Below, in pieces: positions 1 through 11,211 of a DNA stretch of 64,000 nt. The notes under the pieces are model-generated. The model was not told the origin of the DNA and did no database searches. It saw only the letters and a program-made list of their open reading frames with translations. Source of the stretch: Laguncularia racemosa (lineage: Eukaryota > Streptophyta > Magnoliopsida > Myrtales > Combretaceae); assembly GCA_037954665.1 (NCBI GenBank), contig JBBMOL010000021.1, forward strand, positions 7,688,001 to 7,752,000, written 5' to 3'. Position 1 is the first letter of the stretch. Every line of letters begins with the position of its first letter. The translations under genes were made by a program, and so were the position numbers.

Positions 1-3000
1 AAATGTGAAATTTGTACCAAAGTCAAAATCACCTAGAAACCTTTTTCTCATGTAGAAAGAAATACAAAAGTTCTTAATTTAATTCATAGAGATATTTGTG
101 AATTAAATGGAAGTGTAAATAAAGGATGAAAGAGGCAGTTGATATTGGTATGTTCTTCTATTCTAAGACTTATAGGCATGTGCACCTATTGATACTATAG
201 TATAGTAGATAATAATATTGAGTGCTAATTCCACAAGGACTACGAGTATTAGTAATTATCTTTTTCCTATTATCTAATCAACAAAATCGAATGATTAATT
301 AAAGTAAACAAGAAAATAACAAGAATATCACTAACAAAAATACATACCCGAATATTGAATCCTCCTAAAACTACTAATGAAATCAATTAATTTTTATCCA
401 ATTTCATTATTATATTCTTAGATCATGTGAATTCTTAATTTGAATTAATAACTCTCTCTCAAGTTTACAAATTCTTAATTCTAGGTTGATTAATTGGAAT
501 TTTTTCATAATTAAAACTACTACAATCACATTACTTTCAATCTATGAATTTCTTTATTAGGTTTGACTTTAATTTGAAAGATTTATGTTATCCTATCTCT
601 AAGATTGTATGCAACTCTTTCCAATTATACTTGATTTATTCAAACACAAGACCTCTCGAAATCAAATATCAAATTAATACGTCAACAATATTAATCTGAA
701 TAAGCAATTAAGAACATAATTGTGTCACAAGAATAACAATAATTTCATTAAGTAAAATCATCAATTACAAATTCATCTTAGGGTTCATTATACCTGAGTA
801 TTAAAAAGAAAATTAAGCTAACATTATATTGAAACCAAAAGCAAAACTATAAAAATAATTCATAAAAACAAGCATAAAAATTTCAATAAAAGCTATAAAC
901 TAAAACCTACACCTTATCTCTAATTCTTACACTAAAAATTCTACACCTATTGCTCAAACTCTGTACTCCTTTTATATTAATCAAGTACCTCCCAACTAAG
1001 AATGTTGTAGTTTCCTAGAATGTAAATCAATTCTTCATAAACTAGGAATCTAGATTTCAACAAGCAAGAAATTTCATCTTCAATGTTATTTATAAATTGG
1101 GAAAGTAATCTTTAACAAGCATGATTGAATAGGAAAGTGACATTCACGTGTGACACGGCTTCAACACAACTGTGTAAATGCCTATGTATCTCTTAGTGAA
1201 AAATCTCCGCAAATATTAGAAATTTGTCTTCAACATAGTCTTTAACACATGTGTGTACATGCCCATGTATTTTTTGCATAGTTACTTGCATGGTCATGTA
1301 TCTACTCCTTTTAACTTGTTCCTTACACAACACCCAACACGAGGCGTGTTGGTGACCTTATCACTAAACTTGTTCCAAGTTGCATAAAACTTGCACGGAT
1401 TTTATTCTTTTGATCCAAAGTTGCTTTTAAGGACCTAAAATCAAAATATAAGCAAATTAAGTGTAATATTTAATAAAATATGCTTATAAAATAAATGAAA
1501 ACTAAATAAAAATTAAATAATTATAAGTTCTTTTTTTCAACATTTATCAGTATTTTATAACATTTATTAATGATTGTTTATGATTTACTCATGGCTACTT
1601 GCTGAAACACAAAGATGAAGCATTTAAATCATTTAGACATTATAAATTGGAAGTAGAAAGTTTACATGATAAATGAATAAGATGCTTACATAATGATAGA
1701 GGAGGTGAATGTTTCTCAAATGAATTTCACTAATTTTGTGAAGAAAATGGAATTGTGCATTAATGCACTACTTCATATACACCACAACAAAATGGGTTAG
1801 TAAAACATAAAACCCAGACTTTAATGGATATGATTAATTTGCTAATCCTCAATGCAAGATTTCCATTTAATTTATAGGAGGAGGCTTTATTAACTTTATG
1901 TCATATTTTGAATAGAATTCCTTAAAGATCATTGGGCTTTACTCCATATAAAAATGGAGAGGAACAAAACCAAATGTGGTATATTTTAAAGTGTGGGAGT
2001 GCATAGTGTATTATAGAGTTTTTGTTGCAAAAGGAACAAAGCTTGGTGCAAGAGCCTTGAAAGGTGTATTGTTGGCTATGCCCAAAATTCTAAGGGATAT
2101 AGGATATTAGATTTAGAATATAATATCATAGTTGAAACTAGAGATGTAGAATTTATAGAAAATGAAATCTATCGTAATCTAGTTGAGAATGAAATTTCTC
2201 CCACCACACAACAAAATATAGAACTAAGGGATTCTAGTGAAAAATATAATAAAGAAGCAAATATGGAACTTGCTATAGAACCGAAAAGAAGTAAGAGAGC
2301 AAAATGAATTAAAAATCTAGATCCAGCATTTATTGATTCTCAAGCTTTTAGCTTCTTAGTAGAAGGTAGCAAAGATTCTATAAATTGCAAGAAGGTAATG
2401 AACAATAAAATGGCATTCATGAATTAATGGCTTCTAGAGATGCAGATATTTTGAAGGAGGCAATACATGATTAAATAAACTCTTTTATCGTCTAACAATA
2501 CTTAGGTTCTAGTTGACTTGCATGAAGGATCTAAGGTAATATGTTGTAAATGGGTGTTAAGATGGAAATACAATTTAGATGGTTCCTTGCAAACTTTCAA
2601 GGCAAGATGGTAGCCAAACGATTTAACCAATGGGAGGGAATAGATTTTTTTATACTTATGCTCCTATAGCTAGAATTACCTCTATAAAGATATTGTTAGT
2701 CGTTGCTTGCGTTTATAAGCTTTATATGCATCAAATGGATGTTAAAACAACCTTTTTAAATAATGACATTGAGAAAGAGGTATACATGGGACAACTGGAA
2801 GGCTTTGTGCTACTAGGAAATGAAAAGAAAGTTTATAAATTAATTAGTCATCATATGGACATAAACATGCTCCAAAACAAATGGCGTGAAAAATTGATTT
2901 CGTAATCATGACCAACAGTTTCAAGCATAATAATGCCAATAAGTGTATTTATTCAAAATCGACAGATGAATATGGTAGCATAATTTGTTTATATGTTGAT

Positions 3001-3946
3001 GACTTCTTGTTATTTGAAAGTAATATGGTTGGCATTAATGAAACTAAAAAGTCTCTTACCTCAAAATTTAAGATGAAATACTTGAATAAAGTAGATACAA
3101 TATTGAGCATTAAAGTTTTGAAGCATAGTAGGAGGCAATATGCTGAGTCAATTACATTATATTAAAAAGATTCTTGAAAAAGTTTAAACACTTAGTAAAG
3201 AAAGAGTTTAGAATTCCTTATGACCCTTACTTTAAGTTAAAAGAGAACTTAGGAAGTGCAATAGCACAATTAGAATATGCTAGTGCTATAGGGAGTTTAA
3301 TGTATGATTTACATTGCATAAGACCTAATATTACATATGTTGTGTGCAAATTGTCAAGATTCATAAGTAATCCTAGTGTTGAGCATTGAAAGGTTATATC
3401 TAGAGTCTTTGGTTACTTAAAGAAAACTACAAAACTCAAATTAGCTTATGGTGACTTTCTAGTACTACTAAAAGGTTATTCAGGTGCGAGTTTGATAACA
3501 AGTGCTAGGAATAAAAGTTCAACTTCTAAATGGATATTTACCTTAGGTAGTGGAGGCATAAGTTGGCATCTAAGAAACAAACATGTAGAATGAATTCAAT
3601 AATGGATGGTGAGTTTATAGCTCTTGATGCAGCTAGTAAAGAAGTAGAATGACTACAAAATTTACTTATAGAAATAGAGCTCTAGCCAAAACCCATGTCA
3701 ACCATCTCAATTTTTTGTGATAGTGAAGCAACAATGTCTTGAGCTTATAATAAAATTTATAATGGAAAGTTCAGATATTTAAGGTTGAGACATAAATATG
3801 TTAAAGAGCTGAAAAAAGATGGAGTTATAACCATTTCTTATATTAAGACTAATAATAACTTAGCAAATCCTTTAACAAAGACGTTTTTTAGAGATCTTGT
3901 GAAGGAAGTACTATTAAGATGGATCTTAAACACTAATAGTTGGTAG
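1..3946 (+). pseudogene. Copia pol pseudogene (integrase, RT, RNase H)
   Basis: This is the decayed polyprotein of the copia element. Positions 1-139 give a K-C-E-I-C zinc motif and HRDICELNG. The frame resumes at about 1,550 with YFITFIND, then HNDRGGECFSNEFH and SYTPQQNGLVKH from the integrase core. The reverse transcriptase part includes MDVKTTFLNNDIEKEVYMGQ, YVDDFLLFESN and RPNITYVVCKLSRFISNPSV. The C-terminal RNase H end includes NNLANPLTKTFFRDLVKE and stops at 3,946. More than ten stop codons and several frame changes rule out a working protein. Open stretches at 2,630-2,905, 2,908-3,165 and 3,174-3,389 are pieces of this one gene. Confidence 0.85.
140..1549. mobile_element. 1.4 kb insertion splitting the copia integrase (solo LTR or non-autonomous element)
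   Basis: Copia coding sense breaks off at about 139 and resumes at 1,550. The intervening DNA starts TGATATTGG, ends ATTTATCA, has no coding sense and is AT-rich. CAGT stands just before it (136-139) and at its right edge (1,548-1,551), so the target duplication is CAGT or a shorter GT, depending on where the end is set. A diverged relative in the opposite orientation lies at 35,969-37,690. Short palindromic motifs of the ACACGGC/GTGTAAATGCC and ACATGTGTGTACATGCCC kind cluster at 1,150-1,380. TG..CA ends favour an LTR-type origin. The family is not recognised. Confidence 0.6.
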
Positions 3947-4431
3947 TAATCGAAACCCTACTTTATTCTAGTGCATCATCAGTTTCAAGGTTTAAGGGGC
4001 AAGTAAAAATAAGTTACTATTAACTATGTATCCTATAAGTTAAAAGACGATGAGATATAGTAAATATGTCTTAATAGACAAATTTTGTATTTAAATTAAT
4101 AAGTTTAATGAATCCACCTATTTGAACATAGAAGTGGTGCAACTCCTAGCAAAAGCTTAAGGAATTTACTTTTGTAAATATTTATGAAACTAGGATGTGT
4201 GTATAGCCATAAATGTGCTACCATGAAATCCACTAATTGAATGTGAATATGGTTATGTGTGTAAAGTCTCTAGTTGTGATACATAGAGTGAAAGTTCAAG
4301 GCATTTAGCTACCTATCACCCTATTGCAACTTCAAGGATTTTACACTAAGGAATAGTTCAAATATAATGATACTATTTTTTATGCATAATCATAGAAATG
4401 TTTATGTATGTAGATAATTAGAAATCTAGTA

Positions 4432-5302
4432 AGAAATATTGAAATAGATTGCCAATTATGTATTTTAAAATGTAAATTATGTGTTTAGAAAGATCAATGA
4501 TCAACTAAAGTGACCTATGTTAAACATGAGTAAAAAAGAGAGATTTATGATATTTATAAAAACGGTTAAGACCTTTTGAAAAAAGGTTTGGAGTATCCTT
4601 TGCTAAGAGTAAAAAATAACCTATCAAATACCAAAGGTTTGGAGTATCCCTTACCAAGAGAAAAATTAATTTATTAGAGTAAAAAGGTTTGGACCTTTTC
4701 TGTTTGTGGAAGTAAAAAGAGTTGGAACCTTTTTGAATGCTTTAGACCTTTTTTAACTGCAAAATTCTATAAAAAATGATATTAAAAAAAGTTGCTACTT
4801 TTGATCAAATTTTTTAAAAGTTACGAGTATTTGAGTAATATCCATTCAAGATGAAGGGTTAACATTAGTTTACAACTGATTTAAATCAAATATAATGGAT
4901 TGAATTCAAAATCTTGAAAAATCATGACTTTTATTAAGAGTCATGTTATTTTAAAAGGTCATGTTTTTACAAAACTTGAATAAATTATAAAAAGTGTTGC
5001 TACTTCATTTTTTGTAGAATTTTTGCACTAATATAATGAATTTCTCTACACTTTCTTTCTCCCTAAAAAAATTGCATTACACAACACATCTTATATACAT
5101 GCATAGTGTAGTTTAATACCTAAATTTTTGTTATTTAAGCATCAAGACTTAGTTTTTCCCTAGGGAAACTCCACATTCAAACTTTCATAGAAAACTTAGT
5201 GCAAAAGGTATAAGTTCTCTAAGGAAAGTGAATTCATTCGTGCCTCTAAGTCATCCAATTTCTTATTTTACTAAGCCATATTTATTTCTCATATTTCCTA
5301 AC
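4432..5302 (+). repeat. Probable 3' LTR of the copia element
   Basis: After pol there is a non-coding spacer (about 3,950-4,430), then TATTGAAATAG in the place where a TGTT LTR start is expected. The same spacer-to-LTR junction recurs at 58,262-58,590, where CTAGTAGGGGAA reads as a polypurine tract followed by TGTTCTATAAATT. The copy here has lost the purine tract (CTAGTAAGAAA). The region contains repeated AAAAGGTTTGGAGTATCC-like runs at 4,580-4,690. The ends are estimates. Confidence 0.5.
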
Positions 5303-5379
5303 AAATATATGGGGAAACTTCTCATCTATTAAATATTGTAAGTGTTATCATAAGACTAGTGCTCTAATCAAAGATGTGT

Positions 5380-6490
5380 AATGTGGACAAGTTCATGGTG
5401 AGGAGTCAATTCATTTTTAATGTGTAGAAACATATCAAACTAGATACAGACCAATAGAGACATGTTCAAGATACAAAGAGGAAATCAACATTAACATGCT
5501 TGATGTGATCATATTTGATGGAATTAATAGATAAATAGTTAACACCATGATTGCAACAGCATGAGATCAATGAATAAGGGCCCTAAACTCCTTGGTGAGT
5601 TGGCAAATCTAGGTGAACTTTTCAAATGCATGTGCAAGAGTTTTGCATTAAGCATTGATGGAGCTATGAGACATAATATGCTATTTCTAGAAGCATCAAG
5701 AGATGGGGTTGTACTAAAGGAAGATATGATAACCTATTGTGCCAATTTAACCAATCTTCATAAGCATAAACAGTCAAGGAGACACTAAATGTGTGCACAA
5801 TGGGGAGACCCATATAGGGAGTGTAATGAAGATAGTGGAGAACTCATTTGGTTACTTGCATATGATTAGTATTTGGATAATGCATGTATTTACTCATTGG
5901 ATTGGCTACAAATCTAATATATGGACTAGTGATAGTGAAATAATGTAGTTGACCTATAATATTACAATAAATAGTAGTGTTAAGCAAACATTGGAACATG
6001 AGCATGAAGTTATCTTCTAGATGACAAGGGGAATCAAATTGCATCAAAGAGATACATGTGATGATTTTTGAGGAGGTCATAATCAAACTACTATTGTGAT
6101 AGGTGAGGTCCTTAGAATGTGCAAAAAATACATATCCTAAGGAAGAAATGAAGGTAATCAATGTCATTAATAGCAAATCGACGAGAGATAGTAGATTCAA
6201 AGTGGGAGTGTCTTATTATTTCTAGTCAAGACAATGTCATCAACAAAAATGAGAAGTATGAGAGCAATAGAGGTTGAGAGTAGGCAAACATACAAGTGGA
6301 TGCTAGGCTTTGCTTTGTTTGAAGCCTATGTGCAAGAGAAAACTATTAAAGAGATGAAACTTGGCATGGGAGCTTGTTTCAAATCATAAATGAATTGTTG
6401 TACCTAGCAGACATAACAAGGAAAGTATAAATGAACAAATCCAAAAGGCAGTTCTATGAATACCTTTTTCAATGAGATGATCATGAAAAT
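5380..6490 (-). pseudogene. Second copia pol relic (RT and RNase H), opposite strand
   Basis: Read on the - strand, about 6,460 down to 5,840 gives a broken copia reverse transcriptase: VYDLKQAPMPSF, then FVDDIVLTRNN (the YVDD box as FVDD), then SPYIRFVANPMSKYMHYPN. Below 5,840 it continues into RNase H (VLHYLHYTPYMGLPIV, then a YEDWLNWHNRLSYL stretch matching the copia YxDADWAG..DRRSTSGY motif). Several stops and frameshifts are present. The open frame at 5,561-5,788 on the + strand is only a shadow of it. It faces the first copia element tail to tail. Confidence 0.65.
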
Positions 6491-7629
6491 GCATATTTTT
6501 GTTATGTCTAAATGATTGACATATTATTCAACGAAGCAAGACAACTTGAGATCAACAAAGCAAAAAGGATTAACACAAACGAATATTTTTTATTCTAATA
6601 TTAATTATTTCCCATCTTGATTGTTTAGGGAGAATTTCTTCGAAACATTACATTGTAACAGTAAATACATGCATAAATAACAAGAGATACTCATTTTTTC
6701 CAATTAATTTAATTGTTTTTAAGTTATCTTCTCAAATCATTTATCAAGTAGTCTTGAAACAATTTTGCCGATTTCCTCTTCGTAACCATCGGTATTGTCC
6801 TTTCATACTAATTACTAGAAGTATATAAACAAGAATCTCAATTCTAAGCCTTTTCAGTAAGTGGGGGAATGCTTAGGACAATGAACTCGAACAATTTATA
6901 TACACAATATCGACAATATCCATAAGGTGCTTTGCCCAACTATGTTAGATGAAATCTTTTGTTATAAGAAAATTTGATGGGCATATATAGAGATAGGAAT
7001 GGGCCGACTTGGCTCTCAATTGGTCCGTAAACTAGCCCTTGATTTATTTATTTATTTTTTGCTTAAAAAAACTTTTGAAAAAGAAATAATTGGTTACTAA
7101 ATTGTGAACTTATGTTGCATTAGATGTCAAAATTTTTAAAACATAATGATTTACTTACATTACTTTGAACAAGAGAAAAAAATATATTTTTTATACATTT
7201 ATATCACCATAAATTATTATTTTTCAATTGTAATTTTTAAGTGAATAATTGTGAAAATATTGATGGTACATTTTTCTTCTATTTAACTATGTAGGAAAAA
7301 AGATCCTTAGCTTTATTAATTAATAGCAAACCCCATAAGCACAAGGTGGAGGGGGATGCCAATCCTAAATTTTATTAATTAATAAAATAGATTATAGAAA
7401 GAGAGGGGGATGTTTAGCTTTACTTCTTATATGTGATGCTTAGACCCTATAAGGGTAAATAACAAAAATAAATAGGAGAATATTACTCTCCTTACAAATT
7501 ATCTCTAATCTACTATAAAAAAAATAAATAAAGTAGTACTACTATCTTTATAAATAATTTTTTTCTACACTAGAATTGCACAATAAAAATAAATATTATT
7601 CAACCAATAGTGTTTGGTGTGTGATTTGG
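6491..7629. other. AT-rich intergenic DNA
   Basis: No coding sense or repeat structure was recognised. There is a modest run of purine-rich text near 7,290-7,420 with two similar copies of a TTTATTAATTAATA motif. Confidence 0.5.
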
Positions 7630-9700
7630 AGTTGAGCTAGCCAACCTCCCCCTTAATGAGACAAAGTCACTAAAGTATTTATCTTCTTGACTAAACGTGT
7701 TGTACAACTCTTGTATTCTACTTCTTGTCCTCAACCAATTCTTAGTGCAAGCCAGTGTTTCAATAATAACTAGCATTAGTCATGATCATCGTTGTTCTAG
7801 GATAAGGCTTATAGTGCTGAACACTTGTTCCACAGCTACTGTTGATGCCCGAAAACTTGATGAGCCATTTAGGAGAGAATTAGGTAAGTATTCTTATGCT
7901 TTCTCCACCACTCTAAGATATTAAAGTTTGTGTATTCAACCCTATGAACATAGTGCCTCTTTAACTTTTATGCCATCATTTGTTGCACAAGGGAGGGTTT
8001 GGCCAAATGTGGCACCATCTGAGGTAGGAAATAGTGAGGGAGTAGATGGAACCTAACCACCATATATAAACAAGAAGTTGGAAATAAGTCTTCTGTTACT
8101 TAGGCCACCCGTCGAACTTCTTGTGCCATAGTAATGGCATAAGTATCTTATATGTTAGAGAATGTACCAATAATTTGATAATATAAATTAAGATATTTGA
8201 TAAGCATGTCTTTTACAATATGGGTCTAAAATAGAAGCAATAAAGATAAATGACAAGAATTTATTTGTAATATTGCAACCATTTTTTGGCTATTTTATTA
8301 ACAACTACTTAAAAAAAGGGTCATTCTAGTCATCAAGTAAGATTGATAGTATGTTTACGGCATTCATTAGGAAAAAGCACACATTAGGCTAATAAACTTG
8401 AGAAAATGTTATAGTACACTAGTAAAAAACTTTAAGCACATTTAGCAGTTTATTGCATATATTCCAATCACTAGGGTGCAATAGAATGTCTAAGATGTTT
8501 ATTGTAACAAAAGAACATAACAAATCTTTACATGGGACTGTACTTTGTAAAAGTCGATAAGTTAAATTCCACCTATATTTAATGTCTAGTCTAAATTTTT
8601 TGGTTGCATCCCATTATCAACACAAAACTTTCTCCATGTCTTAGTTACAAATGGATGCTCAATTAAATGCAAAACTATCTATCTTATGTAAGAAATCTTA
8701 AAATTGTAACAATTGAGCTCATCCTTAGCACAAAGATTTAAAATACAACATACACATCATATGTGAAAAAATGTTCCACCTAGCGTAAGTTGGTGTAATG
8801 CCCGAAGTTTGTCAATGGATGTGGTGTTTATGGCTGCATTATCATAACCAATTAAAAAAACCTTTTTTTTGTTAATGAGTATTCATCTAAAATGATTATG
8901 ATTATCTGAAAAATATTTTGTCGTATAGCATTTACTAAATACCCTAAGTGCTATTAGTCTTTTTTGTAATTGTCATACTTCATCTATCTATTCTTATATA
9001 AGAATAATCTTGCCAAGGGTTTGGTCTAAATGTCTGCACTTATGGAAACTTGTGTATTGAGAGAACTAAGTATAGTTACTAGTTCGTGCTTATTGGTGTA
9101 AAGTTTCAAATTGGCTCCTTGCATTGTTTTCGACTCAAATTTTTCTAAACCAGAATTAAGAGCCTTCTGTTTGTATTCCTGGCTCTATGATAGATGACAT
9201 TTTGCTAAGTAGTCTACTAAGGTAAATTTATGTCTTAGTATAATACTGAAGTAAGGCTGACAATTGTAAACAAGTGAACTTGAATATTTGTCGTTGTGGC
9301 TTATCTATATTGAACTTCATTAGGTACTTTGAGCGCATGTGCTTGTTCAACATTTTATAGCCATCACCATTTTTCCATGCATAACTTGATCAACAATAAT
9401 TGCAATAAGTACGAGGTAATCCTATCCGCACCTATAATTTTACGAAAATATTTAGTAAAAATGTTATATTTAAATAGTAAGGGTGGCTTACTACTCAAGC
9501 TAACTTTTCATATTAGTGGCTTAGTACTTCTTCCTTCGGCACTTCCTCAACTTCCTCTTCCTCTTCCTCCTTTCACCTTTCTTACAATTGCTCTTCACTT
9601 TAACATGTACTCAAACTCGAGGAGAGGCATCATTAAATCCTATAAATGGTCATGGATGAAATTTTGGAAATCATAATCTTTTATGTCATAAAATTGTTCT
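7630..9700 (-). pseudogene. Degenerate hAT transposase
   Basis: The C-terminal hAT dimerisation domain is clear on the - strand. NILEWWRKHKNTYLILS lies near 7,860-7,925, then STVAVEQVFSTISLILEQR after a frameshift, then ACTKNWLRTRSRIQELYNTF near 7,680-7,740. In intact members this block reads ILxWW..N...YPxLS..A.DILAIP.ST.ASE..FS. Upstream (8,250-8,800) lie a broken CCxHILNLI-like block and a PSDWNICNKLLNVLKVFY-like block. The part above 9,100, where a BED finger would be, is too decayed to assign with confidence. Stops in every frame make it non-functional. No terminal inverted repeats were identified. Confidence 0.7.
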
Positions 9701-11211
9701 TACTTACATTAAATGCATTTTTTCTTATCACCTTTTATAGAACTGCTCTTCTTACCATAAGATAAATTACAAAAGAAACATGTCATTTTTTCCTTACAAG
9801 AAAAATAATAGTGATGAAAAAAATATAATTTGAATATGTGGCTAAAGAAGAAAATACACTTCATGGAAGACAATATAATGTACACAACATATAAAATTAG
9901 ATAACAAAACAAGATATGAGCTAAATGAAATAAACATGTGAGACAAAAAAATTGCACGTGTATTTGCAAACTAAGAAATTGAAGAGTTTAGTAGATGAGA
10001 GCATAGAATGAAAATGAATGAAAAAAAGAATGAGTATTCTATGAATGAAATTTTGCAAAGATGAAATATATACATCCTCCTCTCAAACATTTAAATTTTT
10101 TCAACTGTTAAAACATTCCAATTGCATTTGTTACTTCTAAATGTTTGAAAACTTAGAAGGCTCAAAATTTAAAATTTCATATTGTGAAATTTGTATGTTT
10201 GAAAGGCTATGCTATCCTTATTTCTTTCTCTATCTCTCCCTATACTCTCATTAATTTCTTTCTTCTCTATTTGAATTCATCAATTCATCTATCCATGTAC
10301 TATCACATCATTAAATATGTGTTTGCATTTTCTTATTTTGTCCTTTCTCTCCTTCCCTACTCTCGTTGTTACTTTTGAATTGTATGGCAACGATTGTCGT
10401 TTGTTTTATCCCTTCTCTCTCTCTTCTCTCTTTATTGGCTATGACTTGGCTTTTGTTCTTTTTTTGGTTTTATCACATTGGAAGCATCACACTTTTTATT
10501 TTTATAACATTGTAATGCATTTTTTTTTTGTGCTAGCCGATCTCATTTTTCAAAATTCTTTTTTCTTTCTGGTGCGTTGAATCATCGATTTAGTGACTCA
10601 CTGATTCAATAAGTTTCCATCACTAAACTGCTATAGACCTAATTGAACTAGCGAGTCTTTAGTTAATTTGAATCAATAGGTTGGCCTAAGCTAGTGTTCA
10701 AGTTTAACTCTACCCTTTTCCTATATTTATGCACATATTGAAATCGCTACAATAGATATTAACAGAAGAATTTGTATAAAGGACCTATCTCGTAATATTA
10801 TTATTAAGCACTAATATCATAATAGAAATCGTTATAGTGAATATTTATAGCTTATATAGGATATTCCTAAAACAATAATTTAATTGAGTGCATATTCAAA
10901 ACCACTTGAAATTTATAAGAATGAGAAGGATTTGCACCTACAACGTATATACCCTAAAATTGAAAAACATAGATTTATATATTTAATATAAGGTATTTTC
11001 TATAGGATGAAATTGGTTATATTAAAACTATATCCACTAAGGTTATAACTCCCTACAATCCTATATTTATGCGACTAAATTTCAAACTATGCTATAAGAT
11101 ATGAAATATAGATAAAAAAATAAAAATAAAAATCAAAGTTATAATAAGACACTTAATCCGAAAATTACGACAGTAACTACACAAATGACGACAAACGTAA
11201 GGAAACAAGAT
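9701..11211. other. AT-rich intergenic DNA 3' of the glycosyltransferase gene
   Basis: Apart from the untranslated tail of the gene that ends at 11,212, no feature was recognised. The small open frames here are low-complexity, rich in Phe, Leu and Tyr, with no family signature. Confidence 0.5.

Larger units (their letters stand above)
1..5302 (+). mobile_element. Degenerate Ty1/copia retrotransposon, 5' part outside window
   Basis: Copia domains appear in order on the + strand: the pre-integrase zinc-binding tail (KCEIC) at the very start, integrase core, reverse transcriptase with YVDD at 2,992-3,003, and RNase H. An LTR-like segment follows. The element is riddled with stops and frameshifts and is split by an unrelated insertion at 140-1,549. 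The right end is set at CCTAACA (about 5,302), which looks like an LTR terminus. No 5' LTR is visible because the element starts before the window. The domain calls are secure; the exact end is an estimate. Confidence 0.8.

Noticed and set aside
9709..10580. Phe/Leu-rich membrane-protein-like frames
   Set aside because: Low-complexity T-rich DNA, no conserved motif, no gene-like composition.
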